Shown in pieces: positions 41,664-51,603 of a DNA stretch of 64,000 nucleotides. Below the pieces are notes generated by a model. That model ran no database searches and was not told the origin of the DNA. It saw only the letters and a program-made list of their open reading frames with translations. Made by a program: the position numbers and the translations under genes. The DNA comes from Glaciihabitans tibetensis (GTDB taxonomy: Bacteria > Actinomycetota > Actinomycetes > Actinomycetales > Microbacteriaceae): the NCBI RefSeq assembly GCF_003003265.1, contig NZ_PVTL01000004.1:308167-372166 (forward strand), read 5' to 3'. Positions within the stretch are counted from its first letter, which is position 1, and every line of letters starts with the position of its first letter.

Positions 41664-42420
41664 TGCTGGCACGACCGAGAAAGAAACCACGCCGGTACGG
41701 TCAAAGCTTGAGCCCCTGAGCAAGAACGTGGCACGGACGCCGATTTCTCATCGGGTAACCCAGAGCGTCCCCCTTACAATCAGCATTTTGTCGATCCTCA
41801 TCGCCGCAGCGTCGGCCTTCTTCGCCTATGAAGCGTCGAAGGACGCGTATGTCAGCGACCGCAGAAGCGAGTTAATCGATGTCGTCGCCCAACTCAACGT
41901 GAGTGTGCAGAATGGTGAACTCGAAGAAGAGTCAGCGTTCCTGATCGCTCAGGCCATCTGGCTGACAGAGACCGTGCCCGATGTGCCGGCTGTGGTGTAC
42001 CGACAAATTGCAGAAGCGATCGTCATCGAAACCCCGGTCGACAAGGAAAATGCTCTGCCGCTTCTTGAGGAGGCCATGAAGCGCGCCGGCGCAGACAACA
42101 ACGAGTATGAACAGGTTTCCGTCCTTCAAGTGCGGGCTGGCATCTACGAAGATCAAGGTGAGCTGGAACGGATGCGAGACGACTATGAGACGGCGGTCCA
42201 ACTGTCCGCCGCGTATGACGGGCCAAATCTTTTGCGGCAGCACGCCGTTCCAGCGTTTACACACGTGTACTGGGGTCGCGCGGAGGTCCGAGCCGGAGAG
42301 TGCGCGGCGGCCGTGGAACAGCTGTCGGCCGCGCGCGAACATGCAAGCTTTGTCACCCATACAATTTTGGAGGAGTGGATGACGGGTCTCGACGAACAAA
42401 TTGCTGGCTGTTCTCAATGA
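41656..42420 (+). CDS. Single-pass membrane protein with TPR-like helical domain
   Basis: A 254-residue protein from GTG 41656. A polar N-terminus of ~35 residues precedes one membrane helix, VPLTISILSILIAAASAFFA. The rest is helical: paired helices around ENALPLLEEAMKRAG, EYEQVSVLQVRAGIYEDQG and FTHVYWGRAEVRAGECAAAV resemble degenerate tetratricopeptide repeats that bind partner proteins. Composition and lower G+C than its neighbours suggest acquisition. It is divergent from the reverse transcriptase 0.8 kb away and could be an associated effector or unrelated. No family recognised. Confidence 0.75.
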   Translation: MSDAGTTEKETTPVRSKLEPLSKNVARTPISHRVTQSVPLTISILSILIAAASAFFAYEASKDAYVSDRRSELIDVVAQLNVSVQNGELEEESAFLIAQAIWLTETVPDVPAVVYRQIAEAIVIETPVDKENALPLLEEAMKRAGADNNEYEQVSVLQVRAGIYEDQGELERMRDDYETAVQLSAAYDGPNLLRQHAVPAFTHVYWGRAEVRAGECAAAVEQLSAAREHASFVTHTILEEWMTGLDEQIAGCSQ

Positions 42421-43111
42421 TCTGGAGCCGCGCTCGAGGCGGCCGCACCCGGTGCTGCCAGCCATGGGATTAGCGCTCGAGGGGGCACGCAACCACAAAA
42501 ACGCTCCTGGGACCATTCATGAGCGAATTGTTTGTCGCTGTTCAGACTGTTTCGCGAGAATCGCGCGAACGGCCCAATCGTGGGGTACTCGGGAAGCCCT
42601 GAAATGCACGGGAGTTGAGTGCAGACATCCTGTCATTCCGCCGAGCCCCCGATATCGCCTCACATGACAGCCTCGAGCCGCTCCCGTGATGCACCACGCT
42701 CCCTCGTCCACGATCGGGCGACACCTTCTCAACGCTGCCCGCGCCTAGCGGGACCGCGATTGGCATAATCGCTACACCGACACCTACCCCCGTCGGAGTC
42801 CCGCGACCAGCCGACGCTAAACGCCGCAGCCGACCGACGAGACCGACGGGCCACCGCTTTGCACATAACCGTTCCGCTTCGGAACGCTGTCACTGCCCGA
42901 GAGCCCCCGGCGGAGTGGACGATCCGGCGCGCGGCAATACTCGCTAAGCGGTCGAATACCCTCCACTCTGACCGCCATCAGCCATGCAGCGGCGGCAAAA
43001 CCCCGCGAAAAGCTGCCGGAAACGAAGAATCGCTCCTGAGATATCTCAGGAGCGATTTTTCATTGCGTTGCTCAGACCGTTTCGCGAAGAGTTTCGAGAA
43101 CGGCCCAATTG
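42421..43111. other. Gene-poor gap with duplicated tRNA-flanking segment
   Basis: No credible gene lies in these 691 bases. Two related ~80-bp segments bound most of it: about 42504-42590 and 43030-43115. Both have a CGCTCCTG...GAGCGA hairpin, then GCG..TT..TCAGAC-GTTTCGCGA and GAACGGCCCAAT. The second directly precedes the 3' end of tRNA-Pro. A small hairpin CGTTCCG-CTT-CGGAACG is at about 42870-42886. The arrangement could be the scar of an element once inserted by the tRNA gene. Confidence 0.6.
43028..43060 (+). terminator. Perfect 30-bp palindrome followed by T-run
   Basis: AATCGCTCCTGAGAT and its exact reverse complement form a 30-bp palindrome (43028-43057), and TTTTT ends the plus-strand side at 43060. 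On the minus strand it lies about 50 bases behind tRNA-Pro and is followed by ATTCTTCG, so it could end transcription in both directions. Confidence 0.75.
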
Positions 43112-43185
<74 letters not shown>

Positions 43186-43232
43186 TGACAACTCCCCTAG
43201 CTTATCCTGTCCGAGCGCCCGCGCCGAACCAT

Positions 43233-43322
43233 TTCGGCAACTGTGGCCATTTCGGCAACCGTGGCTATCTGGGCAACCGTGGCTATCTTGGCGGCTGCAA
43301 CCACTTCGACAGCTGCACCCTA
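43233..43322. repeat. Five-copy 18-bp tandem repeat between tRNA-Pro and Nudix gene
   Basis: Five consecutive 18-bp units run from ttcggcaactgtggccat through ttcggcaaccgtggctat and ctgggcaaccgtggctat to two more divergent copies. It lies 48 bp upstream of the tRNA on its coding strand, in the region where the tRNA promoter or the Nudix terminator would be expected. Confidence 0.88.
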
Positions 43323-43342
43323 TTGCGACTGGCCGAGCCTCG

Positions 43343-43822
43343 TCAGAAACGAAGCAGCGTTCGCAGTTGGGGCCAGGCGGTCGCGAATGCCGGATGCAAG
43401 GGCAGCTCGTCGACCAGCGCAGGGGTGACCCATTCCAGCGCGACGCTCTCCGCGTCTGCGATGACCGGCTGGAATTGCTCGGCTGCCTCGACTACGACGG
43501 TGGTGTACGACCAGAAGCCAAGGTCGAGGATCACCGTATCGATCACCCGCAATAATTCAGGTGGCACAGATGCCTCTTCGGCAGCTTCCCTCAGGGCGCC
43601 GTCGAGTGCGGACTCCCCCAGCTTGCGGGCGCCTCCCGGCAAACCCCAGGTTCCGCCGTGATGGCTCCATTCCGCGCGATGCTGCAGCAGCACGCCGAGG
43701 TCACGGTTCCACACCAGAAGCCCCGCAGCACCGAACTTCCCCCAGAACTTTTGACCATTCGGGCCGTACACCCAAGCGTCGCCCGGATCACGCAGGTGCG
43801 CGGGAGGGAATTCGTGGGCCAT
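43343..43822 (-). CDS. Nudix hydrolase
   Basis: A 159-residue Nudix protein from ATG 43822. The Nudix box is GGARKLGESALDGALREAAE then EASV, with all catalytic Glu residues present and Ser in place of the last Gly. FGAAGLLVWNRDLGVLLQHR precedes it. Such enzymes hydrolyse nucleoside diphosphate derivatives, often oxidised nucleotides or ADP-sugars. It starts 4 bp after the M18 aminopeptidase stop, so they form an operon. A GTG at 43840 is an alternative start. Confidence 0.88.
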   Translation of the reverse strand: MAHEFPPAHLRDPGDAWVYGPNGQKFWGKFGAAGLLVWNRDLGVLLQHRAEWSHHGGTWGLPGGARKLGESALDGALREAAEEASVPPELLRVIDTVILDLGFWSYTTVVVEAAEQFQPVIADAESVALEWVTPALVDELPLHPAFATAWPQLRTLLRF

Positions 43823-43826
43823 GGTC

Positions 43827-45167
43827 TCAGTCTGCCGCACTCACCTGTGGGGCAAGGTGGAGGTCAGGAGCGGCGCTCCGCTGAGGATCGAGGAACGCAC
43901 CGATTGCTGCGGTGAACGCCGCCGGGTCTTCGGCCGAACACATCTCACGCGCGGAGTGCATGGAAAGTACGGGCATGCCGACATCCACCGTCCTAATTCC
44001 CAAACGAGTTGCGGTGATGGGGCCGATCGTGGATCCGCAGGGCATGGAGTTATTGGAAACGAACTCCTGATAACTGACACCGGCCTGGGCGCAGGCCCGC
44101 GCAAACTCCGCGGCGCCGAGGGCATCAGTGGCGTACCGCTGGTTCGCGTTGATCTTGAGCAGCGGACCACGTCCGACCAGCGGACGGTTCGCGGGGTCGT
44201 GACGTTCCGGGTAGTTCGGATGCACCGAGTGACCCACATCGGCCGAGAGGCACCAGGACCCTGCGAACGCTTGCAAGCGCTGCTGCTCGGTCGCGCCGAG
44301 TCCCGCGGCAATGCGCGACAGAATGTCGATGAGGAACGACCCGCCGGCACCCGAGCGCGAGTCCGAACCTACCTCTTCGTGATCGAACGCGGCGAGCATG
44401 GGGATCGCGTCAAGTGTGGTTTCGGCGACTCCCAGGAGCGCCACTACCGAAGAATGGACGGATGACAGGTTGTCAAGGCGACCCGAAGCGAAGAACTGCT
44501 CCCCCAACCCGAACAGCGCGGGCGCGGCGGTGTCGGCAACGATGATGTCGTAGCCGGCGACATCCGCCCCCTCACGCCCCGCGAGGCCGGCGAGGTGACC
44601 GACCACGTCCGCGCTGCTGGGATCGCCAACACCGATCACGGGGTTCATGTGCACTTGCGGGTTGAGGGTCAGGCCATCGGTGTTTACGCCGCGGTCGAGG
44701 TGCACGGCGAGCTGCGGGAACCGCAGGAATGGTCCGGTGCGGACGAGTTCGGACGAGCCGTCGCTGAAGACCAGGCGTCCGGCGAACTCGAGCTCGCGGT
44801 CGAGCCAGGAATTGAGCAGCGGTCCGCCATAGACCTCAACTCCGGCCTGGATCCAGCCGTGGTTTCCGATGGTCGGTTTTGGCTTGAGCTTGAAGCCGGG
44901 TGAATCGGTGTGCGAACCCGCGATGCGGAAGGGCGTGGTGGCCGTTGCGCCCGCTGGCTGGATCCACGCGATGATGGCGCCGTCGCGGATGACGAAGTGT
45001 TTCCCGCCAGGGGCTGCATGCACGTCCGACGGCCAGGCGGATGACTCGGCGAGCTCCGTGAACCCTCCGTCCGTCAACCGGCGCGCGACTTCGGCGACAG
45101 CGTGAAACGACGAAGGTGAAGCCTGGATGAAACGGGCGAGGTCCTGCAGGTGCGAAGAATTGGTCAC
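43827..45167 (-). CDS. M18-family aspartyl-type aminopeptidase
   Basis: A 446-residue di-zinc aminopeptidase. The metal ligands lie in AGSHTDSPGFKLKP (about residues 82-95), in the FDHEEVGSDSRSGAGG block with the catalytic Glu pair, and in the late VDVGMPVLSMHSAREM with the final His. LDNLSSVHSSVVALL contains the conserved Asp. It removes acidic N-terminal residues from peptides in the cytoplasm. It forms an operon with the Nudix gene. Length is normal for bacterial M18. Confidence 0.93.
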   Translation of the reverse strand: MTNSSHLQDLARFIQASPSSFHAVAEVARRLTDGGFTELAESSAWPSDVHAAPGGKHFVIRDGAIIAWIQPAGATATTPFRIAGSHTDSPGFKLKPKPTIGNHGWIQAGVEVYGGPLLNSWLDRELEFAGRLVFSDGSSELVRTGPFLRFPQLAVHLDRGVNTDGLTLNPQVHMNPVIGVGDPSSADVVGHLAGLAGREGADVAGYDIIVADTAAPALFGLGEQFFASGRLDNLSSVHSSVVALLGVAETTLDAIPMLAAFDHEEVGSDSRSGAGGSFLIDILSRIAAGLGATEQQRLQAFAGSWCLSADVGHSVHPNYPERHDPANRPLVGRGPLLKINANQRYATDALGAAEFARACAQAGVSYQEFVSNNSMPCGSTIGPITATRLGIRTVDVGMPVLSMHSAREMCSAEDPAAFTAAIGAFLDPQRSAAPDLHLAPQVSAAD

Positions 45168-45362
45168 GGCTCAATTCAATCACTTCGAAAATGAGACAGC
45201 GGCTGGCGGGCATCTTGGCGCGCATGCACAGGCACTGGCACCGCGGTGCATCGGCAGCAGGCGCTATTGCCACTGGCCGCCATCGTATGCGCGGTGGGGT
45301 TACCGTCCGGGCAGGCCCAATCGGGCTCGATGCGAATTCGGCTCGATCCCTCATCAAACTGG

Positions 45363-47180
45363 TCAGAACGGATGTGGCCCCTCGGGCTGCGGTCGGTACC
45401 AATCGTGGTCCGCGGGGTTGAAGTTCGGGTCCGTCATCGCGTCAAGGTTGCTCCAAACGGTGGCGGAAGAGTCGACTTCGGGTTTCGGGAATCCGATCGA
45501 CACAGCGGGTTTGGTGATGTGAACCTTTTTCGCGGGGGAAACCCATTCGAGCATCCCGTTACCGAGGGCACGGACCTTCCACCCGGTGTAACTCTTCACG
45601 TTGTGATGGGTCGGACAGAGATGTTGGAGATTGTCGGTACTGGTGTGGCCGCCGTACTGCCATTCGATTATGTGATCCAGATCGCAAAATTTAGCGGGTC
45701 GAGCGCAGCCAGGGGCGCGACAAATCTCGTCGCGCAGCTGCAACCACGACCGCATCGCCGCCGGGACCTTGTACCGGTCCTGACCAACCGAGAGCACAAC
45801 ACCGGTTTCGGGGTGAGTCAGCACCCGCATCCACGACGGTGCGCCGGCAGCCAATTCCATCGCCGTGTCTCGGTCGATCGGGCCGTACCCCTCCACGGTC
45901 GCCGGTTCGTCACTGCGCCCCAGCAGTGTCAGTGCCGGAACCATTACCGTTACGGTGGCGCGGATTCCGGTTGCCGCACCTCCCGCCAACACCTCAGCAC
46001 CATCGGCAGCACGGCGGGCCGGGGAGCTGGCAGGAATCTCCCCATTCAGGAGCAGGTCACGAAACACAGCCGCTTTCAGCTGACCCAGCGGGCGTTGCTC
46101 ATCAGGGCCCTGGAGCCGGATAGCCGTCTCGGTGCAACGGTTGTAGATGCCAATAGCGTCTGCGGCCGGAAGCTGCGCCGAGATCACTGCCATCCCGTCC
46201 GCTGCCGGATCTACTGCGAGGTACTGTCTCTGGCGAGCTTTCTTGTTGCGGTCCTCAATCGACTCCGGGTGCATCCGCTCACGGATAACCCGCGCGCGTT
46301 GCGTCAGCCGCGGCACCGTCGCCTCGACCGCGATCGGCAAGACCGCCTGCTCAAACGCAGCCCGTGCCTCTTCAGGTAGCTCTGCCGCAAGGGAAGCGAT
46401 CACGGCCGCGTGCCGATAAGTAATCTGCCCGCGATCGAGCGCTGCCAGCGTGTTCGGCAAGAAGCCGACCAGCATCGCCGCCTCAGCGACCTGCATCGCG
46501 ATTTGATTCTCTGATTTCCTCAGCGCCGCAGCCAGCTCAGTAGTCATCTCCCGGCGGGCAATGACCTCGTCCGACCAACCGGGCTTTGGCTTGCCGGGAC
46601 CACCCGGAGCGCTTTCACCTTCGACCGACTCGCTTTTAGCGCATGCACTCTCGATGAGTGCAGTCTCGGCCCGGGCATCCGCGACCGCAACCTTCTCGGC
46701 ACAGGCGCGGCGATACGCGTCCAGCTTTCGGGTGCGCTGAGCGTGCAGTTCGGCTTCGGCAGCCTCCAGGGCCAGTATCTCGTCAACCATCGCCAGCCTG
46801 GTGAGGTGCATTGCTTGAGGCGAACTCGGGTCTGGATCTTCACCCCACGCCGCTCGCCAGTCCGCCATCGACCAGCCCTGCGGGTGAGGATCATCCGGCA
46901 CTCGGTCGAGGTCGATGTGCACCGGTCCGTTGATGCGGTCGTACTCGATCATTTGCCGACGCAGTTCGGCCATCTGCGCCTCCTCCTCAGCCTCCGACTG
47001 AACGTCCTCAGGCAGAAGGTCGTCGGGCAGGAGGTAGTTGAGCAGAAGGTCGTCGGGCGGGAGGTCGTCGGGCGGATACTGGGTGGGCGGATGCTGGGTG
47101 GGCGGATGCTGGGTGGGCGGATGCTGGGTGGGCGGATGCTGGGTGGGCGACTCACCCGAAGGCTCCTCTAGATGCGTCAT
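45363..47180 (-). CDS. DUF222 / HNH endonuclease domain protein
   Basis: A 605-residue protein from ATG 47180; a TTG at 47249 would add 23 residues. The DUF222 domain covers about 190-450, and the C-terminal HNH nuclease has CRAPGC, CDLDHIIEWQYGG and NLQHLCPTHHNVK, the His-Asn-His zinc/metal core. Residues about 10-45 are PTQHP and PPDDL units coded by 15-bp repeats. Unlike the first DUF222 gene in the window, no LexA-like box was found upstream. Such genes are present in many copies in actinobacteria; their role is uncertain, perhaps selfish homing or DNA repair. Confidence 0.9.
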   Translation of the reverse strand: MTHLEEPSGESPTQHPPTQHPPTQHPPTQHPPTQYPPDDLPPDDLLLNYLLPDDLLPEDVQSEAEEEAQMAELRRQMIEYDRINGPVHIDLDRVPDDPHPQGWSMADWRAAWGEDPDPSSPQAMHLTRLAMVDEILALEAAEAELHAQRTRKLDAYRRACAEKVAVADARAETALIESACAKSESVEGESAPGGPGKPKPGWSDEVIARREMTTELAAALRKSENQIAMQVAEAAMLVGFLPNTLAALDRGQITYRHAAVIASLAAELPEEARAAFEQAVLPIAVEATVPRLTQRARVIRERMHPESIEDRNKKARQRQYLAVDPAADGMAVISAQLPAADAIGIYNRCTETAIRLQGPDEQRPLGQLKAAVFRDLLLNGEIPASSPARRAADGAEVLAGGAATGIRATVTVMVPALTLLGRSDEPATVEGYGPIDRDTAMELAAGAPSWMRVLTHPETGVVLSVGQDRYKVPAAMRSWLQLRDEICRAPGCARPAKFCDLDHIIEWQYGGHTSTDNLQHLCPTHHNVKSYTGWKVRALGNGMLEWVSPAKKVHITKPAVSIGFPKPEVDSSATVWSNLDAMTDPNFNPADHDWYRPQPEGPHPF

Positions 47181-47391
47181 ACCAACACGATTCACCCGGC
47201 CACTGACATTCACGGATATTTCGTCGAATTCGGGCGCAGGGGTTGACAATGTTGATGAAATAGCTGGTCAACCGCTAGTTCTACCCCAAACGGGAAGAGA
47301 CAAGCCGGCACGCAGAACGAGGGAAAGCGAGACCTGAACGAGCCGGGAGTTAGATCGAGAAGAAGTGGGCAAAAGCACACGCGCGAACCAA

Positions 47392-47428
47392 AACGAGCCC
47401 GGCACCACCGAAGTGGGCCGGGCTCGTT
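47392..47428 (-). terminator. Rho-independent terminator of the der operon
   Basis: AACGAGCCCGGC and GCCGGGCTCGTT form a perfect 12-bp stem with a 13-base loop. On the minus strand it continues into TTGGTTCG, giving a TTTT run. It lies 76 bp behind der and ends the long minus-strand operon. Confidence 0.88.
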
Positions 47429-47503
47429 GGGCTACGCAGCTGGAGCCAGCAAAGGGCCGTATATCGAGCAGCTGCAGTTGCAGGCAGCGCGCCTACCCAC
47501 CTA

Positions 47504-49012
47504 CTAGCGCTTGCGCTTCTCGCGGACGCGCATGTTGACGTTGATCGGGCTTCCCTCGAAACCGAAGATCTCGCGCAGGCGGCGCGTGATGAAGCGGCGG
47601 TACTGCGGGTCGAGGAACCCGGTGGTGAAGAGCACAAACGTCGGCGGACGCGAGGCGGCCTGCGTTCCGAAGAGGATGCGCGGCTGCTTTCCCCCGCGCA
47701 CCGGGTGCGGGTGCTCGGCGGTGAGTTCTGCCAACAACGCATTGAACTTTCCGGTGGGGATGCGGGTGTCCCACGACTCGAGGGCGATCTCGAGAGCCGG
47801 AACCAGCTTCTCCATGTGGCGACCGGTCTTCGCGGAGATGTTAACCCGCGGCGCCCAGGCAACGTGGCTGAGGTCCTGCTCGATCTCGCGCTCGAGGTAC
47901 TTGCGACGTTCGTCGTCGAGGAGGTCCCACTTGTTGAACGCGAGCACGAGCGCGCGGCCCGACTCGAGAACCAGGTCGATGATCTTGAGGTCCTGCACGC
48001 TGATGACCTCGGAGACGTCGATCATGACGATCGCGACCTCGGCCTTTTCCAGCGCTGCGCTGGTGCGCAGGGTCGCGTAAAAGTCGGCGCCCTGTGACAG
48101 GTTCACGCGGCGGCGGATACCGGCGGTGTCGACGAAGCGCCAGAACTTTCCACCGATCTCTACCTGCTCATCGACCGGGTCGCGGGTGGTGCCGGCCATC
48201 GCGTTGACGACGACCCGCTCCTCTCCGGCGGTCTTGTTGAGGAGGCTGGACTTGCCCACGTTCGGGCGCCCGAGGATGGCGACACGACGCGGTCCACCAA
48301 CTTCTTCCTTAGCAACGGCAGAAACCTCGGGAAGGACGGTCATCACCTTGTCGAGCAGGTCGGCAACGCCGCGACCGTGCACGGCCGAGACGGGCCAGGG
48401 CTCGCCGAGTCCGAGGCTCCAGAGGGCCGCAGCGTCTGCTTCCTGGCGCACGTCATCGACCTTATTGGCGACGAGGATGACCGGCTTCTTGGTACCGCGG
48501 AGCATGCGGACGACGTGCTCGTCAGTCGAGGTGGCTCCGACCGTGGCATCCACCACAAAAAGAACGGCATCTGCGAGGTCGACGGCGATTTCGGCCTGGG
48601 CCGCGACGGACGCATTGATGCCCTTGGCGTCTGGCTCCCAGCCGCCGGTGTCGACGATGGTGAACTTGCGTTCGGCCCACTCGCCCTTGTAGTTGACGCG
48701 GTCGCGGGTGACGCCGGGGGTGTCCTCGACTACGGCCTCACGGCGACCGATGATGCGGTTGACCAGAGCGGACTTGCCGACGTTCGGCCGACCCACGATC
48801 GCCAGAACCGGCAGCGCCGGAAGGTAGACGATTGCGTCGGGGTCGTACTCCGACATTTCGAGGACTTCGTAGTCGTCGTCGTCGAGGTCGTAGTCGGTCA
48901 GTCCCGCGCGAAGCGCGTTGGCGCGCATGGCACCGTCTTCTTCGCCGAGCGCGTTCAGTCGCTCAACGACCCCGGAATCTAGTTCGGGAAAGTCATCGTT
49001 TTCGTCAGCCAT
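47504..49012 (-). CDS. der: Ribosome-biogenesis GTPase Der (EngA)
   Basis: A 502-residue double GTPase for 50S subunit assembly. The first G domain has [22 protein letters not shown] and DTGGW; the second has [30 protein letters not shown] and FNKWDL. The KH-like domain follows. Start ATG 49012 has GAGGAAACA upstream, overlapping the cmk stop. The acidic ~75-residue N-terminal extension is usual in actinobacteria. It is the last gene of the operon. Confidence 0.96.
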   Translation of the reverse strand: MADENDDFPELDSGVVERLNALGEEDGAMRANALRAGLTDYDLDDDDYEVLEMSEYDPDAIVYLPALPVLAIVGRPNVGKSALVNRIIGRREAVVEDTPGVTRDRVNYKGEWAERKFTIVDTGGWEPDAKGINASVAAQAEIAVDLADAVLFVVDATVGATSTDEHVVRMLRGTKKPVILVANKVDDVRQEADAAALWSLGLGEPWPVSAVHGRGVADLLDKVMTVLPEVSAVAKEEVGGPRRVAILGRPNVGKSSLLNKTAGEERVVVNAMAGTTRDPVDEQVEIGGKFWRFVDTAGIRRRVNLSQGADFYATLRTSAALEKAEVAIVMIDVSEVISVQDLKIIDLVLESGRALVLAFNKWDLLDDERRKYLEREIEQDLSHVAWAPRVNISAKTGRHMEKLVPALEIALESWDTRIPTGKFNALLAELTAEHPHPVRGGKQPRILFGTQAASRPPTFVLFTTGFLDPQYRRFITRRLREIFGFEGSPINVNMRVREKRKR

Positions 49013-49019
49013 TGTTTCC

Positions 49020-49748
49020 TCAGTTCGTGGGGATCTCCGCGCGGCCTTCAGCCACACGTACAAGATCAACGACGGCAGCCACCGTCTGATCGAAGTCGAG
49101 ATCCGTTGAATCGACGGTGATTACTCCGTCTGCGGCGTTCATGAAGTCGACGACCCTCGAGTCTGCCGCATCCCGCGAGGCGAGTTGCTTAGCTGTCGTC
49201 TCGGCGGATTCCCCCGAGATTTCCGCTGAACGCCTTCCCATTCTAGCCTCCTCGGAGGCTGTGAGCAGTATCCGCAGTTTTGCGTCGGGAGCCACGACCG
49301 TGGTGATATCCCTGCCCTCGACGATAATGCCGGATTTTGCGCTGGCCGCGATGATCTGCCGGAACAGCGCGACGAGGTAGGCGCGCACCTCCGGCACCCG
49401 TGCCACGGCGCTCACGACGGCGGTGACGCGGGGCTCGCGGATGGCGTCGGTTACGTCTTCTCCCCCGACACTGACGAAGTAGTCGGCCGGGTCAATGCCG
49501 ATCTCGTAGTCGAAATCGACGAGCTGCGCGATGACCGCATCGGGACTGCTGGTGTCGATGCTCCGGGCGAGGCAGGCGAAGGCGAGCGCCCGGTAGGCGG
49601 CGCCGGTGTCGAGGTAGTCGAAGCCCAGACTGGTCGCGGTCGCGCGGCTGACGCTGGACTTGCCGCTGCCGGCAGGGCCGTCGATCGCGACAACGAGGGG
49701 GGATGCTGTGTCGTTCACGGCGATGTTGTTTACGGCGGTGTTACTCAA
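49020..49748 (-). CDS. cmk: Cytidylate kinase
   Basis: A 242-residue kinase converting CMP and dCMP to the diphosphates. P-loop [16 protein letters not shown] is at about residues 20-35, the [12 protein letters not shown] segment follows, and the [15 protein letters not shown] motif and the lid RRSAEI follow. The first ~18 residues ([13 protein letters not shown]) are a repeat-like extension. Overlaps tyrA by 4 bases and is followed by der, as in many actinobacteria. Confidence 0.95.
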   Translation of the reverse strand: MSNTAVNNIAVNDTASPLVVAIDGPAGSGKSSVSRATATSLGFDYLDTGAAYRALAFACLARSIDTSSPDAVIAQLVDFDYEIGIDPADYFVSVGGEDVTDAIREPRVTAVVSAVARVPEVRAYLVALFRQIIAASAKSGIIVEGRDITTVVAPDAKLRILLTASEEARMGRRSAEISGESAETTAKQLASRDAADSRVVDFMNAADGVITVDSTDLDFDQTVAAVVDLVRVAEGRAEIPTN

Positions 49749-50836
49749 CTGAATGCTCCTGCGATCTGCCAGCCGCGAGCTTCGAGCTCCTCGACCAGAC
49801 GTTGTTCTTCCTCGGGGAGGACGCTGATTTCTGCGAGGCCGATCTGGGCCCGGGGTGAGTGCTCGAGGCGGAGGTCCTCCATGTTGACGCCCACCTCGCC
49901 GATCTCCGTGAGCAGCTTCGCGAGTTCGCCCGGCCGGTCATCCACCTTGATGACGATCTGGCTGAAGTGCTTCGCCTGCCCGTGTTTGCCGGGGATGCGT
50001 GCGACCCCGATGTTTCCATCCGCGAGTGACTCGGCGAGGGCTCGACGTGCGCCGGGCACAGCCGGATCAGACAGAGAGCGGATGACCCGGTCGAGGTCAT
50101 CGCGCAGAGCCTCGAGCACCGCGCCCACAGGCTGGGCATTGGCCGCAAGAATCTGCACCCATAACTCTGGGTCGCTCGCGGCGATGCGGGTCATGTCGCG
50201 CAATCCCTGGCCGGCGAGACCCACGGTCGCGTCGCTGGCGTGGTGAAGTCGGGCGGCCAGAAGTGACGACAGCACCTGCGGCACGTGCGAGACCATCGCC
50301 ACAGATGCGTCGTGCTCCGCGGCATCCATCTCAAGGGGAACCGACCCCAGGTCAAGGGCGAGGTCTTCGACGGCGGCCGCTCGCCGGTACGTGATGTCAT
50401 CGTGGCCCGCGATCACCCAGGGCCGACCGATGAACAGGTCGGCGCGGGCGGAGATCGCTCCCCCGCGCTCGCGTCCGGCCATCGGGTGGCTACCGATGTA
50501 GCGCGACAGGTCGGCGCCGAGAGCGCGCAACTGGAGCAGGGGCGCAAGCTTGATGCTCGCGACATCCGTCACCAGCGCGTCCGGGTAGGCGTCGAGCTCG
50601 AGTGCAACGGTGGTCGCGACCACATCCGGCGGCACGCACACCACGATCAGCTCGGGGGCGTCCCCCACCGCGGCAGCGCGCCCGGCGCCGTAGTCGATCG
50701 CCAGGGTGAGGGTGGCGGGAGAAATGTCCGACAGGATGACGTCGACGCCACGTTCGCGCAGCGCCAGGCCGATGCTTGCCCCCAGCAGCCCTGCCCCGAC
50801 AATTCTTACCGGGCCGCGCAGGCGGCGGTCGGTCAC
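49745..50836 (-). CDS. tyrA: Prephenate dehydrogenase with C-terminal ACT domain
   Basis: A 363-residue tyrosine-pathway enzyme. The NAD-binding GxGxxG is [22 protein letters not shown] and [12 protein letters not shown] hold the catalytic His and substrate-binding residues. Residues about 285-355 form an ACT domain ([20 protein letters not shown]), which would allow feedback by tyrosine. It sits between rluB and cmk, overlapping each by 4 bases. Confidence 0.93.
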   Translation of the reverse strand: MTDRRLRGPVRIVGAGLLGASIGLALRERGVDVILSDISPATLTLAIDYGAGRAAAVGDAPELIVVCVPPDVVATTVALELDAYPDALVTDVASIKLAPLLQLRALGADLSRYIGSHPMAGRERGGAISARADLFIGRPWVIAGHDDITYRRAAAVEDLALDLGSVPLEMDAAEHDASVAMVSHVPQVLSSLLAARLHHASDATVGLAGQGLRDMTRIAASDPELWVQILAANAQPVGAVLEALRDDLDRVIRSLSDPAVPGARRALAESLADGNIGVARIPGKHGQAKHFSQIVIKVDDRPGELAKLLTEIGEVGVNMEDLRLEHSPRAQIGLAEISVLPEEEQRLVEELEARGWQIAGAFS

Positions 50837-51603
50837 GACTTGCTGTCCTGTTCGGCTTTCGCCGCGCGGGAGATGGTGAGCAGCTGACCGAGTTCGGCCT
50901 TCGTGAGGTCGCGGATGTTTCCGGACGGGAGCGAACCGAGGTGGAGCGGTCCGAACTGGCGACGCACCAGATCGATGACGGGGTGGCCGACGTGCGCCAG
51001 CATGCGGCGCACGATCCGGTTGCGGCCGGAGTGCAGCTCGATCTCGACCATCGACTGGCCGCGACCAAGCTGGCCGACGACCCGCGCCTTGTCGGCGGCG
51101 ATGAAACCGTCTTCCAGCTCAATGCCGTTCATGAGTTCGCGCATGGTGGTCGAGGCGACCTCACCGGACACCTTGGCAATGTACGTCTTCGACACACCGA
51201 ACGACGGGTGAGCGAGCACGTGGGCGAGCTCACCATCGTTGGTGAGCAGCAGCAGGCCGCTGGTCTGGGTGTCGAGGCGGCCGACGTTGAACAGGCGCTC
51301 CTCGTAGCGAGCCGTCCAGCGGTACAGGTCGGCCCGGCCGTTTTCGTCGGCGAGGGAACTGACGATGCCCACCGGCTTGTTGAGCATCAGGTAGCGGCGG
51401 CTCGTGTCGAGCTGCACCGCGGTGCCGTCCACGGCGATCAGGTCGGCGTCGGCGTTGACCCGGCGCCCGAGCTCGGTGACGACCTCGCCGTTGACGGTTA
51501 CGCGGCCGGCGGTGATCATGTCCTCGGAGACGCGACGGCTCGCGACGCCCGCCGCGGCCATTACCTTTTGCAGGCGTTCGCCCTCATCGCTAGGAGAGTT
51601 CAT
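50833..51603 (-). CDS. 23S rRNA pseudouridine synthase (RsuA/RluB family)
   Basis: A 256-residue enzyme from ATG 51603 (ATG 51621 also possible). An S4 RNA-binding domain (ERLQKVMAAAGVASRRVSED) is followed by LNKPVGIVSS and the catalytic motif GRLDTQTSGLLLLTNDG with the essential Asp, then SGRNRIVRRMLAHVGHPV. It modifies large-subunit rRNA in the manner of RluB. It overlaps scpB by 14 bases. Confidence 0.93.
   Translation of the reverse strand: MNSPSDEGERLQKVMAAAGVASRRVSEDMITAGRVTVNGEVVTELGRRVNADADLIAVDGTAVQLDTSRRYLMLNKPVGIVSSLADENGRADLYRWTARYEERLFNVGRLDTQTSGLLLLTNDGELAHVLAHPSFGVSKTYIAKVSGEVASTTMRELMNGIELEDGFIAADKARVVGQLGRGQSMVEIELHSGRNRIVRRMLAHVGHPVIDLVRRQFGPLHLGSLPSGNIRDLTKAELGQLLTISRAAKAEQDSKS

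Noticed and set aside
39410..43000. Diversity-generating retroelement around the reverse transcriptase
   Set aside because: No template/variable repeat pair with adenine-specific differences and no Avd-like gene was seen; VTG and YADD context favour a retron type.
47200..47249. LexA-like box for the second DUF222 gene
   Set aside because: Only a TCGAATTCG fragment is present; the spacing and arms do not match the TCGAAC-N4-GTTCGA consensus.
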